Position numbers and translations under genes: made by a program
Notes under the pieces: generated by a model
What the model was told of the DNA's origin: nothing
Database searches by the model: none
Seen by the model: only the letters and a program-made list of their open reading frames with translations
Assembly (NCBI GenBank): GCA_020637855.1
Contig: JACKJR010000002.1
Span: 496,001-560,000 of the forward strand
Direction: 5' to 3'
Length of the DNA: 64,000 bases
From: Rhodobiaceae bacterium
GTDB taxonomy: Bacteria; Pseudomonadota; Alphaproteobacteria; Rhizobiales; Tepidamorphaceae
Shown: positions 16,030 through 24,659 of the stretch, one piece after another
How positions within the stretch are numbered: position 1 is the stretch's first letter
Layout: the number at the start of each line of letters is the position of its first letter

Positions 16030-17991
16030 TCAGGCTGCGCCGGCAGTATCCACCAGAGGGCACAGTTCAAGAAAAGCCTTGGCATCCTTGCTGACCAATG
16101 GCTTGCTGTACAGGTATCCTTGCACGAGCGAACAGCCGGTCTCCTCTACGATCGCGAGTTGCGACCGCGTTTCGACACCTTCCACCACGCAATCGAGATC
16201 GAGGTTTTCGCAAAGAGAAACCATCGTGCGGAGGATATCTCGCGCCGCCTTGTTCTCCTCGATTTCGGCGATAAAGCTTCGGTCGATCTTCAGCCGGTCA
16301 ACGGGAAGCTTCCGCACATAGGACAGACTGGAAAATCCGGTACCGAAGTCATCCAGTGCAATCTTGATCCCCATGGTACGCAGCATGGCCAATGCTTCGC
16401 GGGCGCGTTCGAAATCCTGCATGATCCCGGTTTCGGTGATCTCAAGAGTAATACGGCTGAACTGGATTCCCGACTTCGATATCTGGCTCACGAGCCGCTG
16501 GACGGAGATCATCGAACACAAGTCGTAAACCGACAGGTTGAACGAGAGGCGAACATGCTGGGGCCATTCGCGCGCCGCCGCCAGCGCCTTGCTGAATAGA
16601 ATCGACGTGACCTTGCTGATGATGCCTTCCTGCTCCGCGGAATGAATGAAGACATTGGGGGCGATATTGCCAAGCGTCGGGCTTTCCCAGCGCCCCAGTG
16701 CCTCGAAGGCGATCGTATGGCCGGTCGTGATGTCGATGATGGGTTGAAACATCACATACAGTTCGTTTTCCAGATCCGCTTCCCGCAAACCGTGAACGAC
16801 CGTCGATACTTCACGAATGCTGCGCTCGTGATTGTCGGAAAACATCACCGCTGAGCCTTTGTCGTGCTGCTTTGCATAGCAGAGCGCATAGTCAGCCCGC
16901 TCGAACAGCGCTTCCGCCGTCTGCCCTGCATCCGGAAAGGCGGCGAACCCGATCGTTACCGAAACCCTTGCGGTCCCTCCCTTCACATCGAAGGGCACAC
17001 GCAGCATGGCACAAACCTGCTCTCCGAATTCCAGGATGGCCTCATCCGTTCCCGGGCAAGGAACGATCAGTCCGAATTCGTCACCGCCAAGCCGGGCGAG
17101 AATGATGTCGTCGGGAAGAATTTTCCGCAAACGTTCACCGGTCTGCGCCAGAAGTTCATCGCCAGCGGTATGCCCGAACACGTCGTTGACAGGCTTGAAA
17201 CCGTCCAGATCAAGGGTACCGATCACAAAGGGTACATCGGTGGCCGCCCGCTCCTCGACCAGGGCATTGAGTTCGGTGAAAAACCTGCGGCGGTTTGGCA
17301 GGCCTGTCAGACTGTCGGCATTGGCCAGCCTCATGTTTTCGCCATTCAATTCCTTTAACCGCTTGCTTTGCTCCCGCAAAATCCGTCCCCGCTCGACAAG
17401 ACTGGCGAAATCACGCGTATAGCCGAAGTTGATGAACAGCATCACACCCGTAACCGCCAGCATATTCACGGCGATCGCATGAAAGACCAGCACTTCGGAA
17501 GACGCAAAGAACACAACCGCCGACCCGATCACGACTACAGAGATCAGCACCGAGGACTGGCGAATATGCATGATGCAGTTGATGGCGCCGATCGACGTGA
17601 GGCACAAAAAGAGCGCCACATGCATCTGCGTGAACGGAAAGCCGTGTTGAAACAATGCATATGACCAGACAGCCAAAACACTGGTCGTCATCAGCGAGAG
17701 GAACACAACGGTTTTCAGGCGCCTGACGATTACATCGTCACTCAGCGTGTCAACATTCGTGCGCAGGATAAAAACAGACCGGTAGCCGACGAAAAGCGCC
17801 ACCGCCACGGGAAAACCAACCGACAGGTACTTCGGTACGAAACCGTAGTGCGTATAGGCCAGCGTGATCATATTGAAAACGATCAGGCAGTTCATCAAAG
17901 GAATCTGCCGCGCCATCGCCTTGTAACGCGCACGCCTGAGCTCTGGGCTACCGCCGAATTCAAACATCATGGCGGCAATTCGCTTCAGCAT
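16030..17991 (-). CDS. Membrane GGDEF-EAL cyclic-di-GMP protein
   Basis: 653 residues: five or six N-terminal membrane helices (about 35-190), a short coiled segment, then GGDEF (about 225-380) and EAL (about 405-645) domains. The diguanylate cyclase active site GGDEF (302-306) and the DSLTGLPNRR start are intact. No RxxD inhibitory I-site precedes GGDEF. The EAL domain has its catalytic set: FEALGRW, N in LSFNLSV, E in EITETG, LDDFGTGFSSL, LKIDRSF, EGVET and VQGYL. Either or both activities are possible. The Shine-Dalgarno lies inside a hairpin (17995-18032). Confidence 0.93.
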   Translation of the reverse strand: MLKRIAAMMFEFGGSPELRRARYKAMARQIPLMNCLIVFNMITLAYTHYGFVPKYLSVGFPVAVALFVGYRSVFILRTNVDTLSDDVIVRRLKTVVFLSLMTTSVLAVWSYALFQHGFPFTQMHVALFLCLTSIGAINCIMHIRQSSVLISVVVIGSAVVFFASSEVLVFHAIAVNMLAVTGVMLFINFGYTRDFASLVERGRILREQSKRLKELNGENMRLANADSLTGLPNRRRFFTELNALVEERAATDVPFVIGTLDLDGFKPVNDVFGHTAGDELLAQTGERLRKILPDDIILARLGGDEFGLIVPCPGTDEAILEFGEQVCAMLRVPFDVKGGTARVSVTIGFAAFPDAGQTAEALFERADYALCYAKQHDKGSAVMFSDNHERSIREVSTVVHGLREADLENELYVMFQPIIDITTGHTIAFEALGRWESPTLGNIAPNVFIHSAEQEGIISKVTSILFSKALAAAREWPQHVRLSFNLSVYDLCSMISVQRLVSQISKSGIQFSRITLEITETGIMQDFERAREALAMLRTMGIKIALDDFGTGFSSLSYVRKLPVDRLKIDRSFIAEIEENKAARDILRTMVSLCENLDLDCVVEGVETRSQLAIVEETGCSLVQGYLYSKPLVSKDAKAFLELCPLVDTAGAA

Positions 17992-17994
17992 TGC

Positions 17995-18032
17995 CTGCTT
18001 CCTTCGACTGCGTTCTGCAACGAAGGAAGCAG
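17995..18032 (-). promoter_or_regulatory. Hairpin covering the ribosome binding site of the GGDEF-EAL gene
   Basis: Perfect 12-bp arms CTGCTTCCTTCG (17995-18006) and CGAAGGAAGCAG (18021-18032) with a 14-nt loop. On the minus strand the proximal arm contains GAAGGAAG, the only good Shine-Dalgarno for the ATG at 17991. Folding would hide it. This suggests translational control of a second-messenger enzyme. Confidence 0.65.
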
Positions 18033-18402
18033 TGTTCCAGAAGCGAACTAAATTTCCGTAAAACTATTACTTTCGCTTTCGTTCAGTGCTCACGTGAATT
18101 CTTCCTTAAAGGCAGTTTCGGAGTTGCCGGAAATACTGCGCCGCACAAAGATAAAATAAGTACGTAATACTACGATGAACAAAAGATTTGCCGTCATCAT
18201 GCAGTGAAGAACAACAATATGATATTGCAGGTATGGTCTGCTCAAGAACTGCAAGGCCGGTTTCGTGGCTACAGAAACCTTCCGACGAGATTTCCCGACC
18301 GCGCAACATCCTGGAGCAAGAAGGGCGGGAGCCTGCACGCTTTCGCGGCCATGCCCCCGCCTTCCGATATGCCTGTGTGAATGGATTTCGCTACGCCGGC
18401 CC
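18033..18402. other. Intergenic region between GGDEF-EAL gene and ilvE
   Basis: About 370 bp with no convincing ORF. The stretch 18040-18240 is much more AT-rich than its surroundings and probably carries the promoter of the minus-strand GGDEF-EAL gene. No tRNA or clear terminator for ilvE was recognised. Confidence 0.5.
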
Positions 18403-19311
18403 TCAGACGGAAGCCGCCATCTGCACCTGTGCGGGCTCCGGCTGCACTTCGTCCATATAGTCGGTGACCATCTGCTGGCTGATCTGCCCCGGCTTGAAGC
18501 TGTAGGGACCGATCTCGGAAACCGGCGTAACCTCCGCAGCAGTGCCCGTAATGAAGCACTCGGAAAAATCGGCCAGCTCCTCGGGCAGGATATGCCGCTC
18601 GACGACTTCGAGGCCGCGCTTGCGTGCAAGCCCGATCACCGTGCGCCGGGTGATACCGTCAAGGAAGCAGTCGGGGTTCGGCGTATGCAGAACGCCATCC
18701 TTGACGAAAAACACGTTGGCGCCTGTCGCTTCGGCGACATAACCGCGCCAATCGAGCATCATGGCATCGGCATAGCCTTTGGACTCCGCTGCATGCTTTG
18801 AAAGCGTGCAAATCATGTAGAGACCGGCCGCCTTGGATTTGCACGGCGCGGTCTTCGGGTCCGGGCGGCGATATTCGGCAAGATCGAGCCGGATGCCCTT
18901 CAGCCTCTGCTCGGGATCGAAATAGCTCGGCCATTCCCAGATCGCGATGGCGAGATTGATGCGGTTGTTCTGTGCCGAAACGCCCATCATTTCACTGCCG
19001 CGCCATGCGACCGGACGCACATAGGCGTCGGAATACCCTTGCGCGGTCAAGACTTTGCGGCAGGCATCGTCTATCTCGGCAACCGAATAAGGAATCTTGA
19101 AGCCGAGAATACGGGCAGATTCATGCAGACGCTCGGTATGCTCAGTAAGCTTGAAAATCTCCCCGCCATAGGCGCGCTCGCCCTCGAACACCGCACTGGC
19201 GTAGTGCAGGCCATGGGTCAGTACATGCACCTTGGCATCGGCCCAGGGAACCATCTCGCCATTCATCCAGATCACGCCTTCGCGCTGATCGAAGGGAACA
19301 CCTGCTGCCAT
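18403..19311 (-). CDS. ilvE: Branched-chain amino acid aminotransferase
   Basis: 302 residues from ATG 19311 (GAGGAAA upstream on the minus strand). Fold-type IV PLP aminotransferase: HGLHYASAVFEGERAYGG near residue 35, RP(V)AWRGSEMMG, PLP lysine in CKSKAAGLYMI (about 160), and phosphate-binding GYVAEATGANVFFVKDG and TPNPDCFLDGITRRTVI. It catalyses the last step of Val/Leu/Ile synthesis with glutamate as amino donor. It is divergent from a MarR regulator, with palindromes between them. Confidence 0.95.
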   Translation of the reverse strand: MAAGVPFDQREGVIWMNGEMVPWADAKVHVLTHGLHYASAVFEGERAYGGEIFKLTEHTERLHESARILGFKIPYSVAEIDDACRKVLTAQGYSDAYVRPVAWRGSEMMGVSAQNNRINLAIAIWEWPSYFDPEQRLKGIRLDLAEYRRPDPKTAPCKSKAAGLYMICTLSKHAAESKGYADAMMLDWRGYVAEATGANVFFVKDGVLHTPNPDCFLDGITRRTVIGLARKRGLEVVERHILPEELADFSECFITGTAAEVTPVSEIGPYSFKPGQISQQMVTDYMDEVQPEPAQVQMAASV

Positions 19312-19585
19312 CGGACTTTCCTCACTGCCAACCGCCTTGCCAGCTCCCAAGGAGCTCAAGGCGCGTTCAAACTATCTGCCTGACGAACACGCCCGCAGGC
19401 GCACTCGTGAATTCCATGCTTGCATCGAGTGGCGTCATTACCGCCATCCCCGCACCGATACCGCTGCCGCTTTCCTTTCGCCCAAAGCAACCGCAAAATG
19501 TCGATACGGGTTTCCCGATGCGCGGCGAGTCGCTATCAAGCGGCAGCACCGCACCCCATGCGCAGCATTAAACCCCAAACGTCAC

Positions 19586-19610
19586 TTCGTTTGAACGAAT
19601 ATTGCGCAAT
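19586..19610. promoter_or_regulatory. Candidate operator palindromes between ilvE and marR
   Basis: TTCGTTTGAACGAA (19586-19599) is a perfect 14-bp palindrome, followed by the perfect ATTGCGCAAT (19601-19610). Both lie in the 339-bp divergent region, 40-65 bp before the MarR start. MarR proteins bind such palindromes, so autoregulation is a reasonable inference. The remainder of 19312-19585 shows no gene. Confidence 0.5.
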
Positions 19611-19650
19611 CGGTGATTGACAGGTAACGATCGGAAAGAAATAAGTCAAT

Positions 19651-20175
19651 ATGACTGACATAAATTTTTCCGAAGACAAGGCGGACACGCAACAGGCGGG
19701 CTTGGAGCCGATCGGGAAACCGGACGCATCGAGCTACGAACTGATCGAACTTTTGTTCTTCGCCTATCGCGACTTCATTTCCGAACCCGACGAAATTCTC
19801 GCCGGATACGGCTTCGGACGCGCCCATCACCGCGTGCTGCACTTTGTCGACCGCAATCCTGGCCTTAGCGTCGCCGACCTTCTCGACATCCTGAAAATCA
19901 CCAAGCAGAGCCTCGCCCGCGTGCTCAAGCAGCTTCTCGATCAGGGGTTCGTCGAACAACGCGCGGGAAAGCGCGACCGCAGGCAGCGCCTGCTGCACGC
20001 AACGCCTGAAGGCACACGGCTTGCCCGCACGCTTGCCGCGATACAGGCCAGGCGCATCGAACATGCCGTTGCCGGCCTCGACATTTCACAACGCGAAGCC
20101 GCAGCGCAGTTTCTTGCGCGCCTTATCAATGACACCGAGCGCAATCATGTATTGAAGATCGTTCGCCGCAGTTGA
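19651..20175 (+). CDS. MarR-family transcriptional regulator
   Basis: 174 residues. Winged helix-turn-helix: GLSVADLLDILKITKQSLARVLKQLLDQGFVEQ (about 71-103) followed by the wing RAGKRDRRQRLLHATPEG. Flanking helices provide dimerisation. Binding sites are likely the palindromes just upstream. It ends inside the 5' leader of the response regulator gene and is probably co-transcribed with the two-component pair. Confidence 0.93.
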   Translation: MTDINFSEDKADTQQAGLEPIGKPDASSYELIELLFFAYRDFISEPDEILAGYGFGRAHHRVLHFVDRNPGLSVADLLDILKITKQSLARVLKQLLDQGFVEQRAGKRDRRQRLLHATPEGTRLARTLAAIQARRIEHAVAGLDISQREAAAQFLARLINDTERNHVLKIVRRS

Positions 20176-20219
20176 CCTTGAGCCTTGCCGGCGAACCGGT
20201 TCGAACGGGAGCACCCCCC

Positions 20220-20960
20220 ATGGCTACCACCAGTGAAACCGCCATGAATGGCACCGCGGAGACAGCGGCAAGAAAGATCACGGCTCCGGGCGATGAAGCC
20301 CCCCATCTGCTGGTTGTCGATGATGATCGGCGTATCCGCACACTGCTGTCGCGCTATCTCACCGAAAACGGCTACAGGATCACCACCGCCGACAACGCGG
20401 CAACTGCCCGCGACAAGCTGCGTGGCCTGACCTTCGACCTCATTGTACTCGATGTCATGATGCCCGGAGAATCGGGCCTGGAACTGGCCCGCAGCCTTCG
20501 CGAAGTCGATGATGTGCCGATCCTGATGCTGACGGCACGAGCGGAAATCGAGCATCGCATTGCCGGACTTGAAGCCGGTGTGGACGATTACCTCGGCAAA
20601 CCGTTCGAACCACGCGAACTGTTGTTGCGCGTTGCTGCGATCCTGCGCCGTGGCCAGCCTGAGATTCCGCAAAGTGACACACTGAATTTCGGCCCCTTCT
20701 GCTTCGATATGGAGAGGCGGGAACTTCTGCGTGGCAGCAACGTTGTGAAACTGACGGACCGCGAAAAGGAATTCCTGTTTGTTTTCGCCAAGGCTCCGAA
20801 CGAAACCGTGTCGCGCCTGGATCTTGCCGGCGATGAAGTCAGCGAACGCGCCGTCGACGTCCAGATCAACCGTCTGCGGCGCAAGATCGAAAAGGATCCA
20901 GCCAACCCGCTGATCCTGCAAACGGTGCGTGGCATAGGCTATCGCCTCAACGTGAGCTAA
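20220..20960 (+). CDS. OmpR-family response regulator
   Basis: 246 residues from ATG 20220 (GGGAG at 20207-20211); an in-frame TTG at 20172 would overlap marR. Receiver domain at about 28-140: acidic pair in VVDDDRR, phospho-acceptor Asp78 (LIVLDVMMPGESG), Thr/Ala switch (LMLTARAE) and Lys (YLGKPFEPREL). The C-terminal winged helix (about 155-245) carries VDVQINRLRRKIEKDPANPLILQTVRGIGYRL, the OmpR/PhoB signature. It is paired with the histidine kinase 37 bp downstream. Confidence 0.94.
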   Translation: MATTSETAMNGTAETAARKITAPGDEAPHLLVVDDDRRIRTLLSRYLTENGYRITTADNAATARDKLRGLTFDLIVLDVMMPGESGLELARSLREVDDVPILMLTARAEIEHRIAGLEAGVDDYLGKPFEPRELLLRVAAILRRGQPEIPQSDTLNFGPFCFDMERRELLRGSNVVKLTDREKEFLFVFAKAPNETVSRLDLAGDEVSERAVDVQINRLRRKIEKDPANPLILQTVRGIGYRLNVS

Positions 20961-20997
20961 TCTGCCGATCCTGAAAACAGGACGACTGAACGACCGC

Positions 20998-22440
20998 ATG
21001 GTTTCGCTCAACGATATTGGCACCGGCCTCAACGGCCACATTACCCGTCCGCTGCGGACAGCGCGCCACGTCATGCGCCGCTCGCTAAGGTATGTCCGCT
21101 CGCGGCCCGGCATACGGCATGTATTGGAATTTCTTGCCGGCCAAATGCCCAAGGGGCTCTATGCCCGCTCGCTGATGATCATCGTGATCCCGGTTGTGCT
21201 GCTCCAATCGGTCGTCGCTTACGTATTCATGGAACGCCACTGGCAGACAGTGACGTGGCGTCTGTCATCGATGGTGACGCAGGAAATCGCAGCCGTCATC
21301 GATGTCTACGAAAGCTATCCGCAGGATGCCGACCGCGCCCTGCTGACCCGCATTGCCAATGACAAACTTGGCCTGACCATTACTTTTCTCCCCCCCGATC
21401 CTCTGCCGCCGACCACAGAGAAGCCGTTCTTCTCGTTGCTTGACCGCACGCTGTCGCAGGAAATTTCCCGCCAGATCGGGCGGCCCTTCTGGATCGATAC
21501 GGTCGGCAAGTCGAATCTCGTGGAAATCCGCATACGGCTTGATGATGCGGTTCTGCGCGTCTTTGCTCGCCGCAGTCAGACCTACGCATCGAACTCCCAC
21601 ATCTTCATCGTCTGGATGGTCGGGACAGCATTCGTGCTTCTCGGCGTTGCGCTGATTTTCATGCGCAACCAGGTCAAACCGATCCAGCAACTGGCCGATG
21701 CCGCCGAGGACTTCGGCAAGGGACGCGACATTCCGGAAGACTTCAAGCCTGCCGGAGCGCGCGAGGTGCGCCGCGCCGCCGCCGCCTTCCTCCTCATGCG
21801 TGAGCGTATCGAACGCCAGATCGAGCAGCGCACCACCATGCTTGCCGGCGTCAGCCACGACCTGCGCACGGTACTCACCCGCTTCAAGCTGCAGCTTGCC
21901 CTTGCAGGCAACGACACCGATGTGACCGACCTCACCCGTGACGTCGATGAGATGCAGCACATGCTCGAAGACTATATGGCTTTCGCCCGCGGTGATTCCG
22001 GCGAGCAGGCCGCGAAAATCGACATCCAGGATCTGTTCGAGGAACTGCGCGCAGACGCCGAGCGACTAGGCCACCACACCGAGGTGTCTTTCCGCGGCCA
22101 TCCCGATGTCGTGGTCAAGCCGAACGCCTTCAAACGCTGCCTGTCGAACCTCGTCGCCAATGCCATCCGCTTCGCCGGCAACATCCGTATTTCCGGCAAA
22201 CGCGACGCGGACTGGCTGACCATCATGGTTGATGATGACGGGCCCGGCATTCCCGAAGACCAGAGGGAAAGCGTGTTCAAGCCGTTCTTCAGGCTTGACG
22301 ATGCCCGCAATCAGGATGTTGGCGGCACGGGGCTTGGTCTTGCCATCGCGCTCGACATTGCCCGCACCCATGGCGGTGACGTGAAGCTTGAGGATTCCCC
22401 GCTTGGCGGCCTGCGCGCGATCGTTCGGGTACCGGTCTGA
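20998..22440 (+). CDS. EnvZ-like sensor histidine kinase
   Basis: 480 residues. Two membrane helices (about 59-77 and 203-222) flank a periplasmic domain of about 125 residues. A HAMP domain (about 222-275) follows, then the DHp helix with His287 in GVSHDLRTVLTRFKLQL, and the ATPase domain with N (NLVANAIRFAG), DDGPGIPE and GTGLGLAIALDIA. The usual Pro after HDLRT is Val292 here. The stimulus is unknown. It is the cognate partner of the response regulator at 20220. Confidence 0.94.
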   Translation: MVSLNDIGTGLNGHITRPLRTARHVMRRSLRYVRSRPGIRHVLEFLAGQMPKGLYARSLMIIVIPVVLLQSVVAYVFMERHWQTVTWRLSSMVTQEIAAVIDVYESYPQDADRALLTRIANDKLGLTITFLPPDPLPPTTEKPFFSLLDRTLSQEISRQIGRPFWIDTVGKSNLVEIRIRLDDAVLRVFARRSQTYASNSHIFIVWMVGTAFVLLGVALIFMRNQVKPIQQLADAAEDFGKGRDIPEDFKPAGAREVRRAAAAFLLMRERIERQIEQRTTMLAGVSHDLRTVLTRFKLQLALAGNDTDVTDLTRDVDEMQHMLEDYMAFARGDSGEQAAKIDIQDLFEELRADAERLGHHTEVSFRGHPDVVVKPNAFKRCLSNLVANAIRFAGNIRISGKRDADWLTIMVDDDGPGIPEDQRESVFKPFFRLDDARNQDVGGTGLGLAIALDIARTHGGDVKLEDSPLGGLRAIVRVPV

Positions 22441-22457
22441 TCTGATCTTCAGGGGGC

Positions 22458-22820
22458 TCAGAACATCCGTCCCCCTTTGGGTACGGACTTGTCAGGTGTG
22501 GCCAGAACCACTTCCCCGTTTTCGTCGGGAAAGCCAAGCACCAGGATTTCCGACATGAACTTGCCGATCTGGCGCGGCGGGAAATTCGTCACCGCCATTA
22601 CCTGTTTCCCAACAAGTTCTTCAGGCGTGTAGTGGACCGTGATCTGGGCTGAGGACTTCTTAATGCCCAGCGGTTCGCCGAAATCGACCCAGACCTTGAT
22701 CGCCGGTTTGCGCGCCTCGGGAAAGGGCTGCGCATCGACAATGATGCCGGTACGGATATCGACCTTGAGAAAATCGTCAAAACCGATCTCCGGCGACGGT
22801 GTGCCGTCTCCTGCATTCAT
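22458..22820 (-). CDS. csaA: CsaA-type tRNA-binding-domain protein
   Basis: 120 residues from ATG 22820, with AGGAGAG upstream on the minus strand. An OB-fold tRNA-binding domain of the EMAP-II/Arc1p type: FLKVDIRTGIIVDAQPFPEARKPAIKVWVDFG, then ITVHYTPEELVGKQVMAVTNFPPRQIG and SEILVLG. Free-standing proteins of this length are CsaA, described as a secretion-related chaperone in Bacillus. The chaperone role is from the family, not visible here. It converges with the histidine kinase gene. Confidence 0.88.
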   Translation of the reverse strand: MNAGDGTPSPEIGFDDFLKVDIRTGIIVDAQPFPEARKPAIKVWVDFGEPLGIKKSSAQITVHYTPEELVGKQVMAVTNFPPRQIGKFMSEILVLGFPDENGEVVLATPDKSVPKGGRMF

Positions 22821-22861
22821 AGCTGTCTCTCCTGAATGAATCCGTTCGCGTTGTAACCAGA

Positions 22862-22964
22862 GCAATTTCAGGAAAAGTGTCTTACGGTTTTCCGTCCGGA
22901 ATTGCGGCTTATGAAGAGACCAATTCCGGGAAAGCTACCTGGCGGTTTTCTTCTCCGGAATTGC
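22862..22964. repeat. Tandem 44-bp palindromic repeats, copies B and C
   Basis: Copy B (22862-22905) and copy C (22920-22964) lie 14 bp apart in the same orientation. Both share with copy A at 13076 an AATT(C/T)C...GGAATTGC outer stem and a GGTTTTC block. They sit upstream of csaA and beyond the 3' end of the TetR gene. Confidence 0.85.
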
Positions 22965-23010
22965 GAAAAACAATGTGACAGTCCAGGTAACGCCAGTCAC
23001 CGGAGCGGCT

Positions 23011-23760
23011 CTAGTGCGGGCCGCCGGTCCACGGTTCGTCGTCGGGCTCGCCCATGCGTTCGTCATCGGCACCATAGAAACTATCATCATCCTCGCCGTC
23101 GAAGCGGTCGCGTGCGCGGTCGCGCATTCCGGCAACGAACGACCCGAACATGCCCAGCATGCGCATGCCCGTGCTCATGGTCCGCATGACCTGCTCGCCG
23201 TCACGAAGCGCGCGGTCGAGCGCAGCCATGGTGCGGGCAAGCCCTGCATCCTTGTCGCGCAGGAAAGCCGGCATCGTACGCGCCATGACGAACACGAGGC
23301 CTTGCGCACGGATGCGTCCGAGCCTGCCTGTTGCCTCGATGCCTGCGGCCTCCAGCATCCATTTCATGGAGCGGCGCGCACGCGTGTTGAAGGCCACTGC
23401 CGCAAACGGGTCGCGACGGTAGGCGCGCATGATCGACTTCAACGCCAGACGATAGGGTTTCAGTGCATCGAAACGGCGCATCAGCACGTCGAACAACCGG
23501 TCACGGGCCGGTTCTCCTGCCATCTCCGGATCATCGCCATCGAGCACGACTTCGTCGATGCGACGCATCAGGCCGTTGATAATGGCGGTCTTGGAATCGA
23601 AGGCGCTGCGCAACTGCGCCATCGTCACGCCGGCTTCGGCGGCGATGTCGGAAAGGCGCACCGCGTCCCAATCGTTGCCTTCGGCAAGCCGCATCGCCGC
23701 GTCGATGATCGCTTCACGATTGTCTTCACTGCCGGGCTTTGCCGTCTTTGACCGCGTCAT
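23011..23760 (-). CDS. TetR/AcrR-family regulator
   Basis: 249 residues from ATG 23760. The N-terminal helix-turn-helix is typical: REAIIDAAMRLAEGNDWDAVRLSDIAAEAGVTMAQLRSAFDSKTAII (about 15-62). The ligand/dimer domain is helical and contains many Arg/Met residues, and the last about 30 residues are strongly acidic (RFDGEDDDSFYGADDERMGEPDDEP). The recognition helix reads VTMAQLRSAF rather than the common Y-x-H-F form. It might alternatively belong to the COQ9-like branch of the TetR fold. The target is unknown. Confidence 0.8.
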   Translation of the reverse strand: MTRSKTAKPGSEDNREAIIDAAMRLAEGNDWDAVRLSDIAAEAGVTMAQLRSAFDSKTAIINGLMRRIDEVVLDGDDPEMAGEPARDRLFDVLMRRFDALKPYRLALKSIMRAYRRDPFAAVAFNTRARRSMKWMLEAAGIEATGRLGRIRAQGLVFVMARTMPAFLRDKDAGLARTMAALDRALRDGEQVMRTMSTGMRMLGMFGSFVAGMRDRARDRFDGEDDDSFYGADDERMGEPDDEPWTGGPH

Positions 23761-23840
23761 GCCTTGTCTCCCTTGCCGCACAATAAACACGGCTTCTATG
23801 AAGAGACTAGGACGCGATACGTCTCAGGTGAAGAGGCGAG

Positions 23841-24659
23841 TCAGCCCGCGAGTTCACGCGAGCGTTTGGCGGCTGCCGCAACGGCGCGATCCAGAAGCTC
23901 CGCCATGCCGGGCGTATCCATTAGCACGGCGAGCGCTGCGGCCGTGGTGCCGTTCGGCGAGGTAACGTTCTTGCGCAGCGTCGCGGGATCGAGATCGGAG
24001 CGGTACAGCAACTCGCCCGCCCCCGTAACCGTCTGGCGTGCGAGCTGTGCCGCAAGCTCCGCCGGCAAGCCGGCCTTGACGCCCGCGGCTGTCATGGCTT
24101 CCGCCAGCAGGAACACGTAAGCCGGACCGGAGCCCGACACGGCGGTCACCGCATCCATCAGGGCTTCATCGTGGATTTCCGCAACATCGCCGATCGCCGA
24201 CAGCAGCACGCGCGCCGCTTCAACCTGTTCAGATGAGACATGCGCATTGGCGCACATGACCGACATGCCACGCCCGACAGAAGCGGGCGTGTTCGGCATC
24301 ACCCGGATCACCGGCTGTCCTTCAGGGTAAAACGATTCCAGCCGTGCAAGGGTTGGCCCGGCAAGGATGGAAACGATAACCGTCTTGGGGCCGACATGAG
24401 GCACTGTCCCCGGCGCAACGTCGTCGAGCATCTGCGGTTTGATCGCGAGCAGCGCCACATCGGGCTTTACACCGGACGGTTCGGGATTGAGTGCGATTCC
24501 CGCCTTCTTGATAGCTGCCATGATGCGTTCCGGCGGGCCGGGATCGCGGATGGTGACAGCACTCCCGGGCAGGCCACCGGCAAGCCACCCTTCAAGCATG
24601 GCGCCACCCATCTGTCCGGCGCCAATCAGAAGGACGGAACCGACCTCCTTCAGGCTCAT
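23841..24659 (-). CDS. proC: Pyrroline-5-carboxylate reductase
   Basis: 272 residues. N-terminal Rossmann motif VLLIGAGQMGGAMLEGWL, then LLAIKPQML and VSILAGPTLARLE. The C-terminal helical domain holds the ProC signature, VSGSGPAYVFLLAEAMTAAG and RQTVTGAGELL, and TSPNGTTAAALAVL. Last step of proline synthesis. The start codon overlaps the stop of the YbjN gene (ATGA), so the two are translationally coupled, an arrangement seen widely in rhizobia. Confidence 0.96.
   Translation of the reverse strand: MSLKEVGSVLLIGAGQMGGAMLEGWLAGGLPGSAVTIRDPGPPERIMAAIKKAGIALNPEPSGVKPDVALLAIKPQMLDDVAPGTVPHVGPKTVIVSILAGPTLARLESFYPEGQPVIRVMPNTPASVGRGMSVMCANAHVSSEQVEAARVLLSAIGDVAEIHDEALMDAVTAVSGSGPAYVFLLAEAMTAAGVKAGLPAELAAQLARQTVTGAGELLYRSDLDPATLRKNVTSPNGTTAAALAVLMDTPGMAELLDRAVAAAAKRSRELAG

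Noticed and set aside
19312..19585. Leader peptide or attenuator before ilvE
   Set aside because: No short ORF rich in Ile, Leu or Val and no terminator/antiterminator pair could be read upstream of the ilvE start on the minus strand.
23011..23760. COQ9 assignment for the TetR-like protein
   Set aside because: Adjacent position to ubiK was tempting, but the N-terminal DNA-binding helices are well formed and the COQ9 C-terminal lipid-binding pattern was not seen.
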